A DNA stretch of 6,264 nucleotides from Micavibrio_C sp964577255 (lineage in GTDB: Bacteria; Pseudomonadota; Alphaproteobacteria; Micavibrionales; Micavibrionaceae): contig CAZNYM010000065.1 of the NCBI GenBank assembly GCA_964577255.1, positions 1-6,264 on the forward strand. Direction: 5' to 3'. How positions within the stretch are numbered: the first letter of the stretch is position 1; each line of letters starts with the position of its first letter. Of the stretch, positions 1-6,158 are shown piece after piece. The position numbers and the translations under genes are program-made. The notes beneath the pieces are model-generated. The model made no database searches and was not told the origin of the DNA. It saw only the letters and a list, made by a program, of their open reading frames with translations.

Positions 1-564
1 CGGCTTTCGCCGCTGCCGATTAAAATCGCCGAAATTAAAGCCAGCGTGGAAGCGGGCGCGCAGGAGATCGACATCGTCATCACCCGCCAGCACGTCCTGA
101 ACCGCAACTGGACGGCACTTTACGATGAAATCAAGGCCTACCGCGAAGCCTGCGGCGACACGCGCCTGAAAACCATCCTGGCGACGGGGGAACTGGCCAC
201 CATGCGCAACGTCGCCAAAGCCAGCATGGTGTGCATGATGGCGGGCGCGGATTTCATCAAGACCTCCACCGGCAAGGAAGCAACCAACGCCACGCTCGAT
301 GTCTCGCTTGTGATGGTGCGCATGATCCGCGCCTATCAGGACATGACCGGCTTCAAAGTCGGCTACAAGCCCGCGGGCGGCATTTCCAAGGCCAAGGATT
401 CCTTGATCTATCTGGCGCTGATGAAAGAGGAGCTGGGGCGCCCGTGGCTCGAGCCCGCTTTGTTCCGCTTCGGGGCCTCCAGCCTGCTGGGCGACATCGA
501 ACGCCAGCTCGAGCATCACATCACCGGCCACTACAGCGCCGGCAACAGACACCCGATAGGATAA
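1..564 (+). CDS. deoC: Deoxyribose-phosphate aldolase (DERA), 3' part, 5' end outside window
   Basis: The enzyme cleaves 2-deoxy-D-ribose 5-phosphate to glyceraldehyde 3-phosphate and acetaldehyde in the cytosol, as the last step of deoxynucleoside catabolism. The frame is open from base 1, and the 187 visible codons end at TAA 562-564. A GTG at 46 is internal, because clear DERA sequence precedes it. The Schiff-base lysine lies in FIKTSTGK (lysine codon 259-261), and the second active-site lysine lies in GYKPAGG (codon 367-369). The EIDIV strand near bases 67-81 carries the conserved aspartate. The stretches LKTILATGEL, KDSL..L.L.KEELG and the RFGAS-LL-DIERQ-HH-TG ending match, from memory, the eukaryote-type DERA (human DERA, 318 residues) much better than the shorter E. 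coli type. About 130 N-terminal residues would therefore be missing upstream. It sits 4 bp before the aldehyde dehydrogenase gene, whose ribosome-binding site lies inside the last deoC codons. Confidence 0.96.
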   Translation, partial: RLSPLPIKIAEIKASVEAGAQEIDIVITRQHVLNRNWTALYDEIKAYREACGDTRLKTILATGELATMRNVAKASMVCMMAGADFIKTSTGKEATNATLDVSLVMVRMIRAYQDMTGFKVGYKPAGGISKAKDSLIYLALMKEELGRPWLEPALFRFGASSLLGDIERQLEHHITGHYSAGNRHPIG

Positions 565-568
565 GAAC

Positions 569-2944
569 ATGACCAAAGTCGCCGAAATTTTCGACACCAT
601 GGAATACGGCCCCGCGCCCGAGGACGACAAGCCCGCCCGCGCCTGGATCGCCGCGCGCAAGGGCCGGTTCACGCCCTTCATCAAAAGTAAATTCGTGACG
701 CCCGCCAAGCCGAAATGGTTTCCCGCCGTCAATCCCGCCACGGGCGAGAAGCTGGGTGAGGTGCTGCAGTCCGGCACGGCGGAAGTCGATGCCGCAGTGA
801 AAGCCGCGCGCGCCGCGCAGAAGGAATGGGCCGCACTTTCCGGCTTCGCGCGGGCGCAGTATCTTTACGCCCTCGCCCGCCTGCTGCAAAAGCACGCCCG
901 CCTGTTCGCCGTGCTCGAAACGCTTGATAACGGCAAGCCGATCCGCGAAACGCGCGATATCGATATCCCTCTGGCCGCGCGGCATTTTTACCATCACGCC
1001 GGCTGGGCCCAGCTCCTGGACAAGGAAATGAAGGGTTATGAGCCCTGCGGCGTGGCGGGGCAGATCATTCCCTGGAACTTCCCGCTGCTGATGCTGGCGT
1101 GGAAGGTCGCGCCGGCGCTTGCGACCGGCAACACGGTGGTGCTGAAACCCGCCGAGCAGACCAACCTGAGCGCGCAGCTGTTCGCCGACATCTGCCTCGA
1201 GGCCGGCCTGCCGCCCGGCGTCGTCAACATCGTTACCGGCGACGGCGCCACGGGTGCACTGATCGTGAAACACCCCGGCATCGACAAGCTGGCCTTCACC
1301 GGCTCGACCGAGATCGGCCGCCTGATCCGCAGGGAGTCGGCCGGTTCCGGCAAAACCCTGACGCTTGAGCTGGGCGGCAAATCCCCCTTCATCGTGTTCG
1401 AGGACGCCGACCTCGACTCCGCCGTCGAGGGGCTGGTGGATGCCATCTGGTTCAACCAGGGCCAGGTATGCTGCGGTGGCTCGCGCCTGTTGGTGCAGGA
1501 AAGCGTGCATGACGAAGTGATCGCCAAAATCAAGCGCCGGATGGAAAATCTACGCCTGGGCAACCCGCTCGACAAGGCAGTGGACGTCGGCGCGGTAATC
1601 GACCAGACGCAGCTTGAGCGCATAGACAGCCTGGTGAAAAAGGCCGTGAAGAATGGCGCGGAACTGCACCAGGCGGGAACCTGCCCCGACAAAGGCTGCT
1701 TCTACCCGCCTACCCTGCTCACCGGCATCGAACCCAGCGATGACATCGCGCAGACCGAGATTTTCGGCCCGGTGCTGTGCGCCATGAGCTTCCGGCACCA
1801 GAAAGACGCTATCGACATCGCCAACAACACGCGTTACGGGCTGGCGGCATCCGTGTGGACGGAAAATGTCAACATGGCGCTCGAGATGGCGCCGCGCCTG
1901 AAGGCGGGCGTGGTGTGGATTAACAGCACCAATAAATTCGACGCCGCCTGCGGCTTCGGCGGCTACCGCGAGTCCGGCTACGGCCGCGAGGGCGGGCGCG
2001 AAGGCCTGTACGCCTATATGAAGCCTGTGAACGCCGGAACGAAGCCCGCCGCCACAAAGAAAGCACAGGCAAAAACGGAAATCGTCAGCGAAAAAGCTAT
2101 CGACCAGACCGCCAAGCTTTATATCGGCGGCAAGCAGAAGCGGCCTGACGGCAATTACGCCCTGCCGGTCGCGGGTCCTTCGGGCAAGCTGATCGGCCAC
2201 GCCGGCGAAGGCAACCGCAAGGACATACGCGACGCGGTTGAGGCCGCCGCCGGCGCCGCCGAAAGCTGGGGCGCCGCCAGCACGCACAACCGGGCGCAGA
2301 TTTTGTACTTCATGGCGGAAAACCTGAACATGCGCGGCGATGAATTCGTCCGCCGCCTGCAGAGCATGACCGGGGCCACCCAGGCCGCCGCGAAGAAGGA
2401 AGTGCAGGCCGCGCTCGAGCAGCTTTTCACTTACGCCGCCTGGGCCGACAAATATGATGGCGCGGTACACAGCCCACCCGGGCGCGGCGTGACGCTGGCC
2501 ATGAACGAGCCTTTGGGCACGCTTGGCATCGTCTGCCCGGACGAAAATCCGCTGCTGGGATTCATATCCCTGCTGGCCCCGGCGATGGCGGCGGGGAACG
2601 CGAGCGTCATCATCCCCTCGCAGCGTCATCCGCTCGCGGCCACCGATTTTTATCAGGTGCTGGAGACTTCCGACGTGCCGGGCGGAGTGGTGAATATCGT
2701 CACCGGCCGGCGCGCCGATCTGACCAAAACCCTGGCGGGCCATGCCAATCTGGACGCGCTGTGGTATTTCGCGAACGACGGCGGCGCGAAACTGGTGGAG
2801 GCAGAGTCGGTCAGCAACCTGAAGCAGACCTGGTGCGCCCCCGCTTTGCCGGCCGGCGAACGCGAAATACTGCGCCGCGCCACGCAGGTGAAGAATATCT
2901 GGGTGCCCTACGGCGAAACCACGGGTGGTGGCGGGGGATATTGA
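569..2944 (+). CDS. ALDH16-type aldehyde dehydrogenase (active ALDH domain plus degenerate ALDH domain)
   Basis: This is an NAD(P)-dependent oxidation of an aldehyde to its acid, probably cytosolic. The 791 residues form two ALDH units, as in ALDH16 (human ALDH16A1 is about 802). Domain 1 (about 45-485) is complete: Asn170 in IIPWNFP, coenzyme-binding Lys193 in VVLKPAE, GSTEIG at 245-250, general base Glu267 in LELGGK, nucleophile Cys301 in GQVCCGG (codon 1469-1471) and Glu397 in EIFGP. A Lys/Ala-rich linker follows (about 488-510). Domain 2 (about 515-791) resembles the ALDH coenzyme-binding half, but Asn is replaced (CPDENP, 656-661), the Lys is lost (IIPSQ) and there is no Glu or Cys catalytic region. 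It is a pseudo-domain, known in ALDH16 to be structural. The C-terminus is unusual, ending in five glycines and a tyrosine. The ATG is preceded by AGGA (558-561) at 7 nt spacing, overlapping the deoC end, so translation is likely coupled. Acetaldehyde made by DeoC is the inferred substrate. An ordinary single-domain ALDH is excluded by length and the second domain. Confidence 0.93.
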   Translation: MTKVAEIFDTMEYGPAPEDDKPARAWIAARKGRFTPFIKSKFVTPAKPKWFPAVNPATGEKLGEVLQSGTAEVDAAVKAARAAQKEWAALSGFARAQYLYALARLLQKHARLFAVLETLDNGKPIRETRDIDIPLAARHFYHHAGWAQLLDKEMKGYEPCGVAGQIIPWNFPLLMLAWKVAPALATGNTVVLKPAEQTNLSAQLFADICLEAGLPPGVVNIVTGDGATGALIVKHPGIDKLAFTGSTEIGRLIRRESAGSGKTLTLELGGKSPFIVFEDADLDSAVEGLVDAIWFNQGQVCCGGSRLLVQESVHDEVIAKIKRRMENLRLGNPLDKAVDVGAVIDQTQLERIDSLVKKAVKNGAELHQAGTCPDKGCFYPPTLLTGIEPSDDIAQTEIFGPVLCAMSFRHQKDAIDIANNTRYGLAASVWTENVNMALEMAPRLKAGVVWINSTNKFDAACGFGGYRESGYGREGGREGLYAYMKPVNAGTKPAATKKAQAKTEIVSEKAIDQTAKLYIGGKQKRPDGNYALPVAGPSGKLIGHAGEGNRKDIRDAVEAAAGAAESWGAASTHNRAQILYFMAENLNMRGDEFVRRLQSMTGATQAAAKKEVQAALEQLFTYAAWADKYDGAVHSPPGRGVTLAMNEPLGTLGIVCPDENPLLGFISLLAPAMAAGNASVIIPSQRHPLAATDFYQVLETSDVPGGVVNIVTGRRADLTKTLAGHANLDALWYFANDGGAKLVEAESVSNLKQTWCAPALPAGEREILRRATQVKNIWVPYGETTGGGGGY
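2933..2938 (+). promoter_or_regulatory. Ribosome-binding site of the small membrane protein gene
   Basis: GGGGGA lies 7 nt before ATG 2946 and inside the last codons of the aldehyde dehydrogenase gene. It favours the ATG at 2946 over the in-frame GTG at 2925, which would lie upstream of this site and overlap the dehydrogenase by 20 bases. Confidence 0.6.
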
Positions 2945-2945
2945 T

Positions 2946-3257
2946 ATGAGCGATGATACGAAACCTGAAAATTATTTCACCAGTTCCGAGGGACTGGAAA
3001 GATCGGCTGACAACTTTAAGACGATCGCCAAATTCTCTGGAATAGGCGCAGCCGCCATTTTTGGCAGCGTTGCCGTAGCAAAGGGCGTCTTGACCCACAC
3101 GAAGCAGCCGCTCTCACCCATGGCTAACAGGGTAATGACGGGAGCTGAAATCATAGGCGGGTTCTACCTGGCATTGACCGTCCTGTCCGTCGCGTTGGCC
3201 GTTTTTCTGAGACACAAGGCGAAGCAGGCCGCAACGATCACCCCGCCCGGGCCTTAG
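2946..3257 (+). CDS. Small membrane protein of unknown function (103 aa)
   Basis: I do not recognise the family. The start ATG 2946 comes one base after the dehydrogenase stop and has a good GGGGGA ribosome-binding site, giving 103 residues. Residues 1-29 are polar and acidic at the start (MSDDTKPENY). Residues about 30-49 form a Gly/Ala-rich weakly hydrophobic segment (FSGIGAAAIFG). A short polar loop with HTKQPLSP follows at 50-60. Residues about 69-88 form a strong membrane helix (IIGGFYLALTVLSVALAVFL). The tail is basic, RHKAKQ then TPPGP. This suggests a two-helix inner-membrane protein with both ends in the cytoplasm, given the basic residues after helix 2, but topology is inferred. There is no signal-peptidase site or cysteine. 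Base composition differs from its neighbour: 24 of 60 bases are G/C in 2941-3000, against 44 of 60 in 2581-2640. This is compatible with a lineage-specific or acquired gene. Its stop TAG overlaps the sufE stop on the other strand. Confidence 0.7.
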   Translation: MSDDTKPENYFTSSEGLERSADNFKTIAKFSGIGAAAIFGSVAVAKGVLTHTKQPLSPMANRVMTGAEIIGGFYLALTVLSVALAVFLRHKAKQAATITPPGP

Positions 3258-3275
3258 CCCTGCGCGGCGCCGCGC
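3249..3275. other. Short hairpins at the convergent gene ends (weak terminator candidate)
   Basis: Two adjacent self-complementary stretches are visible. GGGC-CTTA-GCCC (3249-3260) holds both stop codons in and beside its loop. A perfect 14-base palindrome, GCGCGGCGCCGCGC (3262-3275), lies within the last sufE codons. Neither is followed by a T-run on either strand, so this is not a classical intrinsic terminator. It may still slow or end converging transcription. In GC-rich coding sequence the second palindrome could also be chance. Confidence 0.25.
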
Positions 3276-3670
3276 TTCACCCGTTCCACCATCGCGAAAA
3301 AGCCGTTGCGGCGGTTGGGGCTGAGATTCTGTTCCAGGCCCAGGCTGGCGAAAGCGCCCGCCATGTCCTGCGCGCTCACGGCCGCGGGCGTTTTGCCCCC
3401 CACCATACTCATCAGGACATAAATCAGGCCCCGGACGATCTGGGCGTCGCTGTCAGCCAAAAAATGAAACGACCCGTTTTGGATGTAGGAAACAAGCCAA
3501 ACTCTTGAAGTACAACCCTTTACAAGGTGCTGATCTACGCGCATATCGGGCGGGAAAGGCGGCAGCCTGCCGCCCAGCTCGATCAGATAGCCGTAGCGTT
3601 CCTCCCAGTCTGAAAACAGGGAAAACGCTTCCTGCAACTCCTCAAACGGCCTAATCGAACCTATATTCAT
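3254..3670 (-). CDS. sufE: SufE-family cysteine desulfuration protein
   Basis: SufE accepts persulfide sulfur from the cysteine desulfurase SufS and stimulates it, feeding iron-sulfur cluster assembly in the cytosol. The 138 residues equal the usual SufE length. The acceptor cysteine is Cys53 in VKGCTSRVWL (codon at 3512-3514, complement), corresponding to the VxGCxSxVW signature. The N-terminal DWEERYGYLIELG, the PPFP segment and the C-terminal SPNRRNGFFAMVERVK are also typical of the family. ATG 3668-3670 is the only in-frame start that keeps the whole fold. AAGG abuts it too closely, and a second AAGG lies 11 nt upstream, so initiation may be modest. The gene stands alone here, without the suf operon, which I believe is common where sufE is unlinked. 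It is divergent from clpX, and its stop overlaps that of the small membrane gene by 4 bp. A CsdE-like role cannot be excluded from sequence alone. Confidence 0.93.
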   Translation of the reverse strand: MNIGSIRPFEELQEAFSLFSDWEERYGYLIELGGRLPPFPPDMRVDQHLVKGCTSRVWLVSYIQNGSFHFLADSDAQIVRGLIYVLMSMVGGKTPAAVSAQDMAGAFASLGLEQNLSPNRRNGFFAMVERVKRGAAQG

Positions 3671-3696
3671 CCTTCATTAAACCTTGTGGCGCATTG

Positions 3697-3723
3697 ATTA
3701 TAGTATGGACAGTGTTTCGGCAA
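3697..3723 (-). promoter_or_regulatory. Candidate sigma-70 promoter of sufE
   Basis: Read on the - strand, a perfect TATAAT lies at 3697-3702, with TTGCCG at 3718-3723 as a poor -35 element. The spacer is only 15 nt, shorter than the usual 16-18. Transcription would begin near 3690, leaving a leader of about 20 nt before the sufE ATG. The -10 match is strong and the -35 is weak. Confidence 0.45.
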
Positions 3724-3724
3724 C

Positions 3725-3738
3725 ATGCTGCGCTGCAT
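3725..3738. repeat. Near-perfect 14-bp palindrome in the sufE-clpX intergenic region
   Basis: ATGCTGCGCTGCAT is palindromic except for the T/T pair at positions 5 and 10. It sits just upstream of the sufE -35 candidate and between the divergent promoters, where a dimeric regulator could bind. I do not recognise it as the site of a known regulator, and chance remains possible. Confidence 0.3.
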
Positions 3739-3755
3739 AAATTTTTCAGGGGGGC

Positions 3756-3785
3756 TTGCAAGACCGAAGGGCGGTTGGATAAAAT
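3756..3785 (+). promoter_or_regulatory. Candidate upstream promoter of clpX (sigma-70-like)
   Basis: TTGCAA (3756-3761) and TAAAAT (3780-3785) are separated by 18 nt. They match the TTGACA and TATAAT consensus at 4 and 5 of 6 positions. Transcription would start near 3792, about 85 nt before the clpX ATG. This is a consensus match only. Confidence 0.35.
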
Positions 3786-3799
3786 TAGACATAGTGATT

Positions 3800-3829
3800 C
3801 TTGCAATCATTCCTGCCAAACCCTTATCT
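3800..3829 (+). promoter_or_regulatory. Candidate downstream, heat-shock-like promoter of clpX
   Basis: CTTG (3800-3803), followed by CTTATCT (3823-3829), resembles the alphaproteobacterial heat-shock pattern CTTG ... CYTATNT as I recall it. The spacer of 19 nt is one or two longer than expected, and the G that follows the consensus -10 element is absent. The start would be near 3836, giving a leader of about 40 nt. A GANTC methylation-type site (GATTC, 3796-3800) abuts the -35, and a 5-bp inverted repeat, TGATT-CTTGC-AATCA (3795-3809), surrounds it. Heat-shock control of clpX is biologically reasonable, but the match is partial. Confidence 0.35.
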
Positions 3830-3860
3830 TCCATGCCTTCCCGACAGCCAGCGGAACCTT

Positions 3861-3865
3861 CAGGA
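3861..3865 (+). promoter_or_regulatory. Ribosome-binding site of clpX
   Basis: CAGGA lies 10 nt upstream of ATG 3876. It supports this start rather than the in-frame TTG at 3801, which would add 25 residues with no ClpX similarity and would overlap the promoter candidates. Confidence 0.5.
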
Positions 3866-3875
3866 TTGTTACATT

Positions 3876-5168
3876 ATGAGTAAATCCGGCGCCAGTGAAA
3901 CCAAAAATACCCTTTACTGCTCGTTCTGCGGCAAGAGCCAGCACGAGGTCCGCAAGCTGATCGCGGGCCCGAATGTGTTCATCTGCAATGAATGCGTCGA
4001 GCTGTGCATGGACATCATCCGCGAGGAAGACAAGACGCAGTTGGTGCGTACGGGCGAGGCAGTCCCCACGCCATCCGAGATCAAGGGTGTCCTCGACGAT
4101 TACGTGATCGGCCAGGAGCGCGCAAAGCGCGTGCTATCTGTCGCGGTGCACAACCACTATAAGCGCATCGAGAACGGCCAGAAGAACGGCGACGTCGAGC
4201 TGGCAAAATCGAACATCCTGCTGGTCGGCCCCACCGGCTCGGGCAAGACGCTGCTGGCCCAGACGCTGGCGCGCATCCTTGATGTGCCCTTCACCATGGC
4301 CGACGCCACCACGCTGACCGAAGCCGGTTACGTGGGCGAGGACGTTGAGAACATCATCCTCAAGCTGCTGCAGGCTTCCGACTACAACGTCGAGCGGGCG
4401 CAGCGCGGCATTGTCTATATCGACGAGGTCGACAAGATCTCGCGCAAGGGCGACAACCCCTCCATCACCCGCGACGTGTCGGGCGAAGGCGTGCAGCAGG
4501 CGCTGCTCAAGCTGATGGAAGGCACGGTGGCAAGCGTTCCGCCACAGGGCGGCCGCAAGCACCCGCAGCAGGAATTCCTGCAGGTCGACACCACCAATAT
4601 CCTGTTCATCTGCGGCGGCGCCTTCGCCGGTATCGAAAAAATCATTGCCGCGCGCGGCAAGGGCACCTCGATCGGTTTTGGCGCCGAAGTGCGCGCCCCC
4701 GACGAGCGCAAAGCCGGCGAATTGCTGAAAGACCTTGAAACCGAGGATCTCCTGCGTTACGGCCTGATCCCCGAGTTTATCGGCCGCCTGCCGGTCGTGG
4801 CTACGCTCGAGGACCTCGACGAAGCCGCGCTGGTCAAGATCCTGACCGAGCCCAAGAACGCGATGGTCAAGCAATATCAGCGTCTGTTCGAGATGGAAGG
4901 CGTCAAGCTTTCCTTCAACGACGAAGCCCTGCGCGGCGTCGCCCACAAGGCAATTGACCGCAACACCGGCGCGCGCGGCCTGCGCTCGATCCTGGAGAAC
5001 ATGTTGCTCGACACCATGTACGAACTGCCGGACAAGGAAGACCTCGAAGAGGTTATCGTCAACGGCGATACGGTCAAGGACGGCAAACCTCCCGTCTATG
5101 TCTTTGCCGACAAGAAGAAGAAAAAGGGCAAAGACAGTGAAAAAGAGCCTGAAGCCGCCGCGACCTGA
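3876..5168 (+). CDS. clpX: ATP-dependent Clp protease ATP-binding subunit ClpX
   Basis: ClpX is the hexameric AAA+ unfoldase that recognises tagged or regulatory substrates and threads them into the ClpP peptidase. It can also remodel complexes without ClpP. The 430 residues are close to the family's usual length. The N-terminal zinc-binding domain has Cys15, Cys18, Cys37 and Cys40. In the AAA+ module I see Walker A GPTGSGKT (118-125), pore loop GYVGED (151-156, with Tyr152), Walker B IVYIDEVDK (179-187, Glu184), the RKH loop (227-229), the ClpP-docking IGF loop (267-269), the arginine finger in EFIGR (Arg304) and sensor 2 GARGLR (365-370). The C-terminal tail (411-430) is charged, with five lysines then an acidic run ending AAAT. 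The intact IGF loop means it should still pair with ClpP. Unlike the common clpP-clpX-lon order, the upstream neighbour is divergent sufE and the downstream gene is a DHH phosphoesterase 13 bp away. Confidence 0.98.
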   Translation: MSKSGASETKNTLYCSFCGKSQHEVRKLIAGPNVFICNECVELCMDIIREEDKTQLVRTGEAVPTPSEIKGVLDDYVIGQERAKRVLSVAVHNHYKRIENGQKNGDVELAKSNILLVGPTGSGKTLLAQTLARILDVPFTMADATTLTEAGYVGEDVENIILKLLQASDYNVERAQRGIVYIDEVDKISRKGDNPSITRDVSGEGVQQALLKLMEGTVASVPPQGGRKHPQQEFLQVDTTNILFICGGAFAGIEKIIAARGKGTSIGFGAEVRAPDERKAGELLKDLETEDLLRYGLIPEFIGRLPVVATLEDLDEAALVKILTEPKNAMVKQYQRLFEMEGVKLSFNDEALRGVAHKAIDRNTGARGLRSILENMLLDTMYELPDKEDLEEVIVNGDTVKDGKPPVYVFADKKKKKGKDSEKEPEAAAT

Positions 5169-5181
5169 GGCATAAACAGCC

Positions 5182-6153
5182 ATGAAAGCAGCCGAACAGA
5201 AAATCTTGCCGCAAAGCGGGCATAAATACCGCCTGATCACCCGCAGCGACATGGATGGGCTGGTGTGCGGCGTCATTCTCAAGGAGCTGGGCCTGGTTGA
5301 CGACATCCTGTTCGCCCACCCCAAGGATATGCAGGATCAGAGGATCGAAGTCAGCAGCCGTGACATCACCACCAACCTTCCTTACGTCCCCGGTGTCTAT
5401 CTGTGCTTCGACCACCACGCGAGCGAAATGTCCCGCGTCAAGGAGCGCCCCGCCAATTACGTCATGGACGCCAAGGCTCCCTCGGCCGCGCGCGTGGTTT
5501 TCAACTATTTCGGCGGACGCGACAACAAGGCGCTTAAGAACGTTTCGGACGCCATGCTGATCGCCTGCGACAAGGCCGACTCGGCCGGGTTCTCCCGCGA
5601 AGATATCCTCGATCCTCAGGGATGGGACCTGATGAGCTTCGTCATGGACGCGCGCACTGGCCTGGGTCGCTTTCACGATTTCACCATCTCGAACTACCAG
5701 CTGATGATGAACCTGATCGATTACTGCCGCGAGGGGCACGGCATCGAAGATATTCTTAAAATTCCCGATGTCATGGAACGCACCGACCTGTACGAGCAGC
5801 ACGCGCAGAAAGCCAAGCAGCAGATCGAGCACTGCGCCGAAGTTCATAAAAATCTTGTCGTCCTCAACCTGCGCAATGAACCGCAGATATGGGCCTGCAA
5901 CCGCTTCGTCATCTACGCCCTGTTCCCTCATTGCAACATCTCCTGCCACGCTCTTTGGGGAAAGAACAAGCAGAACACGGTGTTCGCCGTAGGCAAGTCG
6001 ATCCTCAACCGGACCAGCCGGACTAATATCGGCGCGCTGATGCTTGAATATGGCGGCGGCGGACATGAAGCGGCCGGCACCTGCCAGATCAACAACGACC
6101 AGGCCGACGCGACGCTCGAGGAAATCATCCGCCGCATCAACAAGGACGGCTGA
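5182..6153 (+). CDS. DHH/DHHA1-family phosphoesterase
   Basis: This is a predicted metal-dependent phosphoesterase of 323 residues, cytosolic, with no signal peptide or membrane helix. The N-terminal DHH domain has motif I as TRSDMDGL (Asp23 and Asp25), the hallmark DHH in CFDHHASE (77-79) and a further acidic motif, CDKADSAG (Asp130, Asp133). The C-terminal DHHA1 domain ends in GGGGHEAAG (291-299), the substrate-binding glycine/histidine loop. The usual histidine two residues before the first motif-I aspartate is Arg21 here. Relatives include exopolyphosphatase-like proteins, NrnA-type nanoRNases/pAp phosphatases and RecJ. The short length excludes RecJ and membrane GdpP. Automatic annotation often says exopolyphosphatase, but I cannot assign a substrate. 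A weak GAGG (5167-5170), overlapping the clpX stop, precedes the ATG by 11 nt. The 13-bp gap to clpX and 5-bp gap to the photolyase gene point to one transcript. Confidence 0.9.
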   Translation: MKAAEQKILPQSGHKYRLITRSDMDGLVCGVILKELGLVDDILFAHPKDMQDQRIEVSSRDITTNLPYVPGVYLCFDHHASEMSRVKERPANYVMDAKAPSAARVVFNYFGGRDNKALKNVSDAMLIACDKADSAGFSREDILDPQGWDLMSFVMDARTGLGRFHDFTISNYQLMMNLIDYCREGHGIEDILKIPDVMERTDLYEQHAQKAKQQIEHCAEVHKNLVVLNLRNEPQIWACNRFVIYALFPHCNISCHALWGKNKQNTVFAVGKSILNRTSRTNIGALMLEYGGGGHEAAGTCQINNDQADATLEEIIRRINKDG

Positions 6154-6158
6154 CGCCT

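Noticed and set aside
521..1510. Long open frame (329 codons) on the - strand opposite deoC end and ALDH
   Set aside because: It lies antisense to a well-conserved ALDH, and its product is rich in Arg/Gly/His with no recognisable motif, as expected of GC-rich shadow frames.
2230..2280. GC-rich GCC/GGC repeat-like stretch inside the dehydrogenase gene
   Set aside because: It encodes an alanine-rich helix of ALDH domain 2 and is explained by codon bias rather than a separate repeat element.
1550..2743. 397-codon - strand open frame opposite the dehydrogenase
   Set aside because: It is a shadow of the conserved + strand coding frame, with no family resemblance and no ribosome-binding site that stands out.
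2925..2945. GTG 2925 as start of the small membrane protein
   Set aside because: It would overlap the dehydrogenase gene and lies upstream of the GGGGGA site, which is correctly spaced for ATG 2946.
3801..3875. Possible 25-residue N-terminal extension of ClpX from TTG 3801
   Set aside because: The extension has no ClpX similarity, coincides with the promoter-like sequence, and the ATG at 3876 has a ribosome-binding site and gives the normal ClpX start.
3694..3879. 61-codon + strand open frame in the sufE-clpX intergenic region
   Set aside because: It spans the promoter candidates, overlaps the clpX start in another frame, lacks a clear ribosome-binding site and resembles no known protein.
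4134..5324. 396-codon - strand open frame opposite clpX
   Set aside because: It is fully antisense to clpX and runs into the next gene. Composition is that of a codon-position shadow.
5074..6066. 330-codon - strand open frame opposite the DHH gene
   Set aside because: It overlaps the DHH-motif coding frame on the other strand, and no motif is recognisable in the product.
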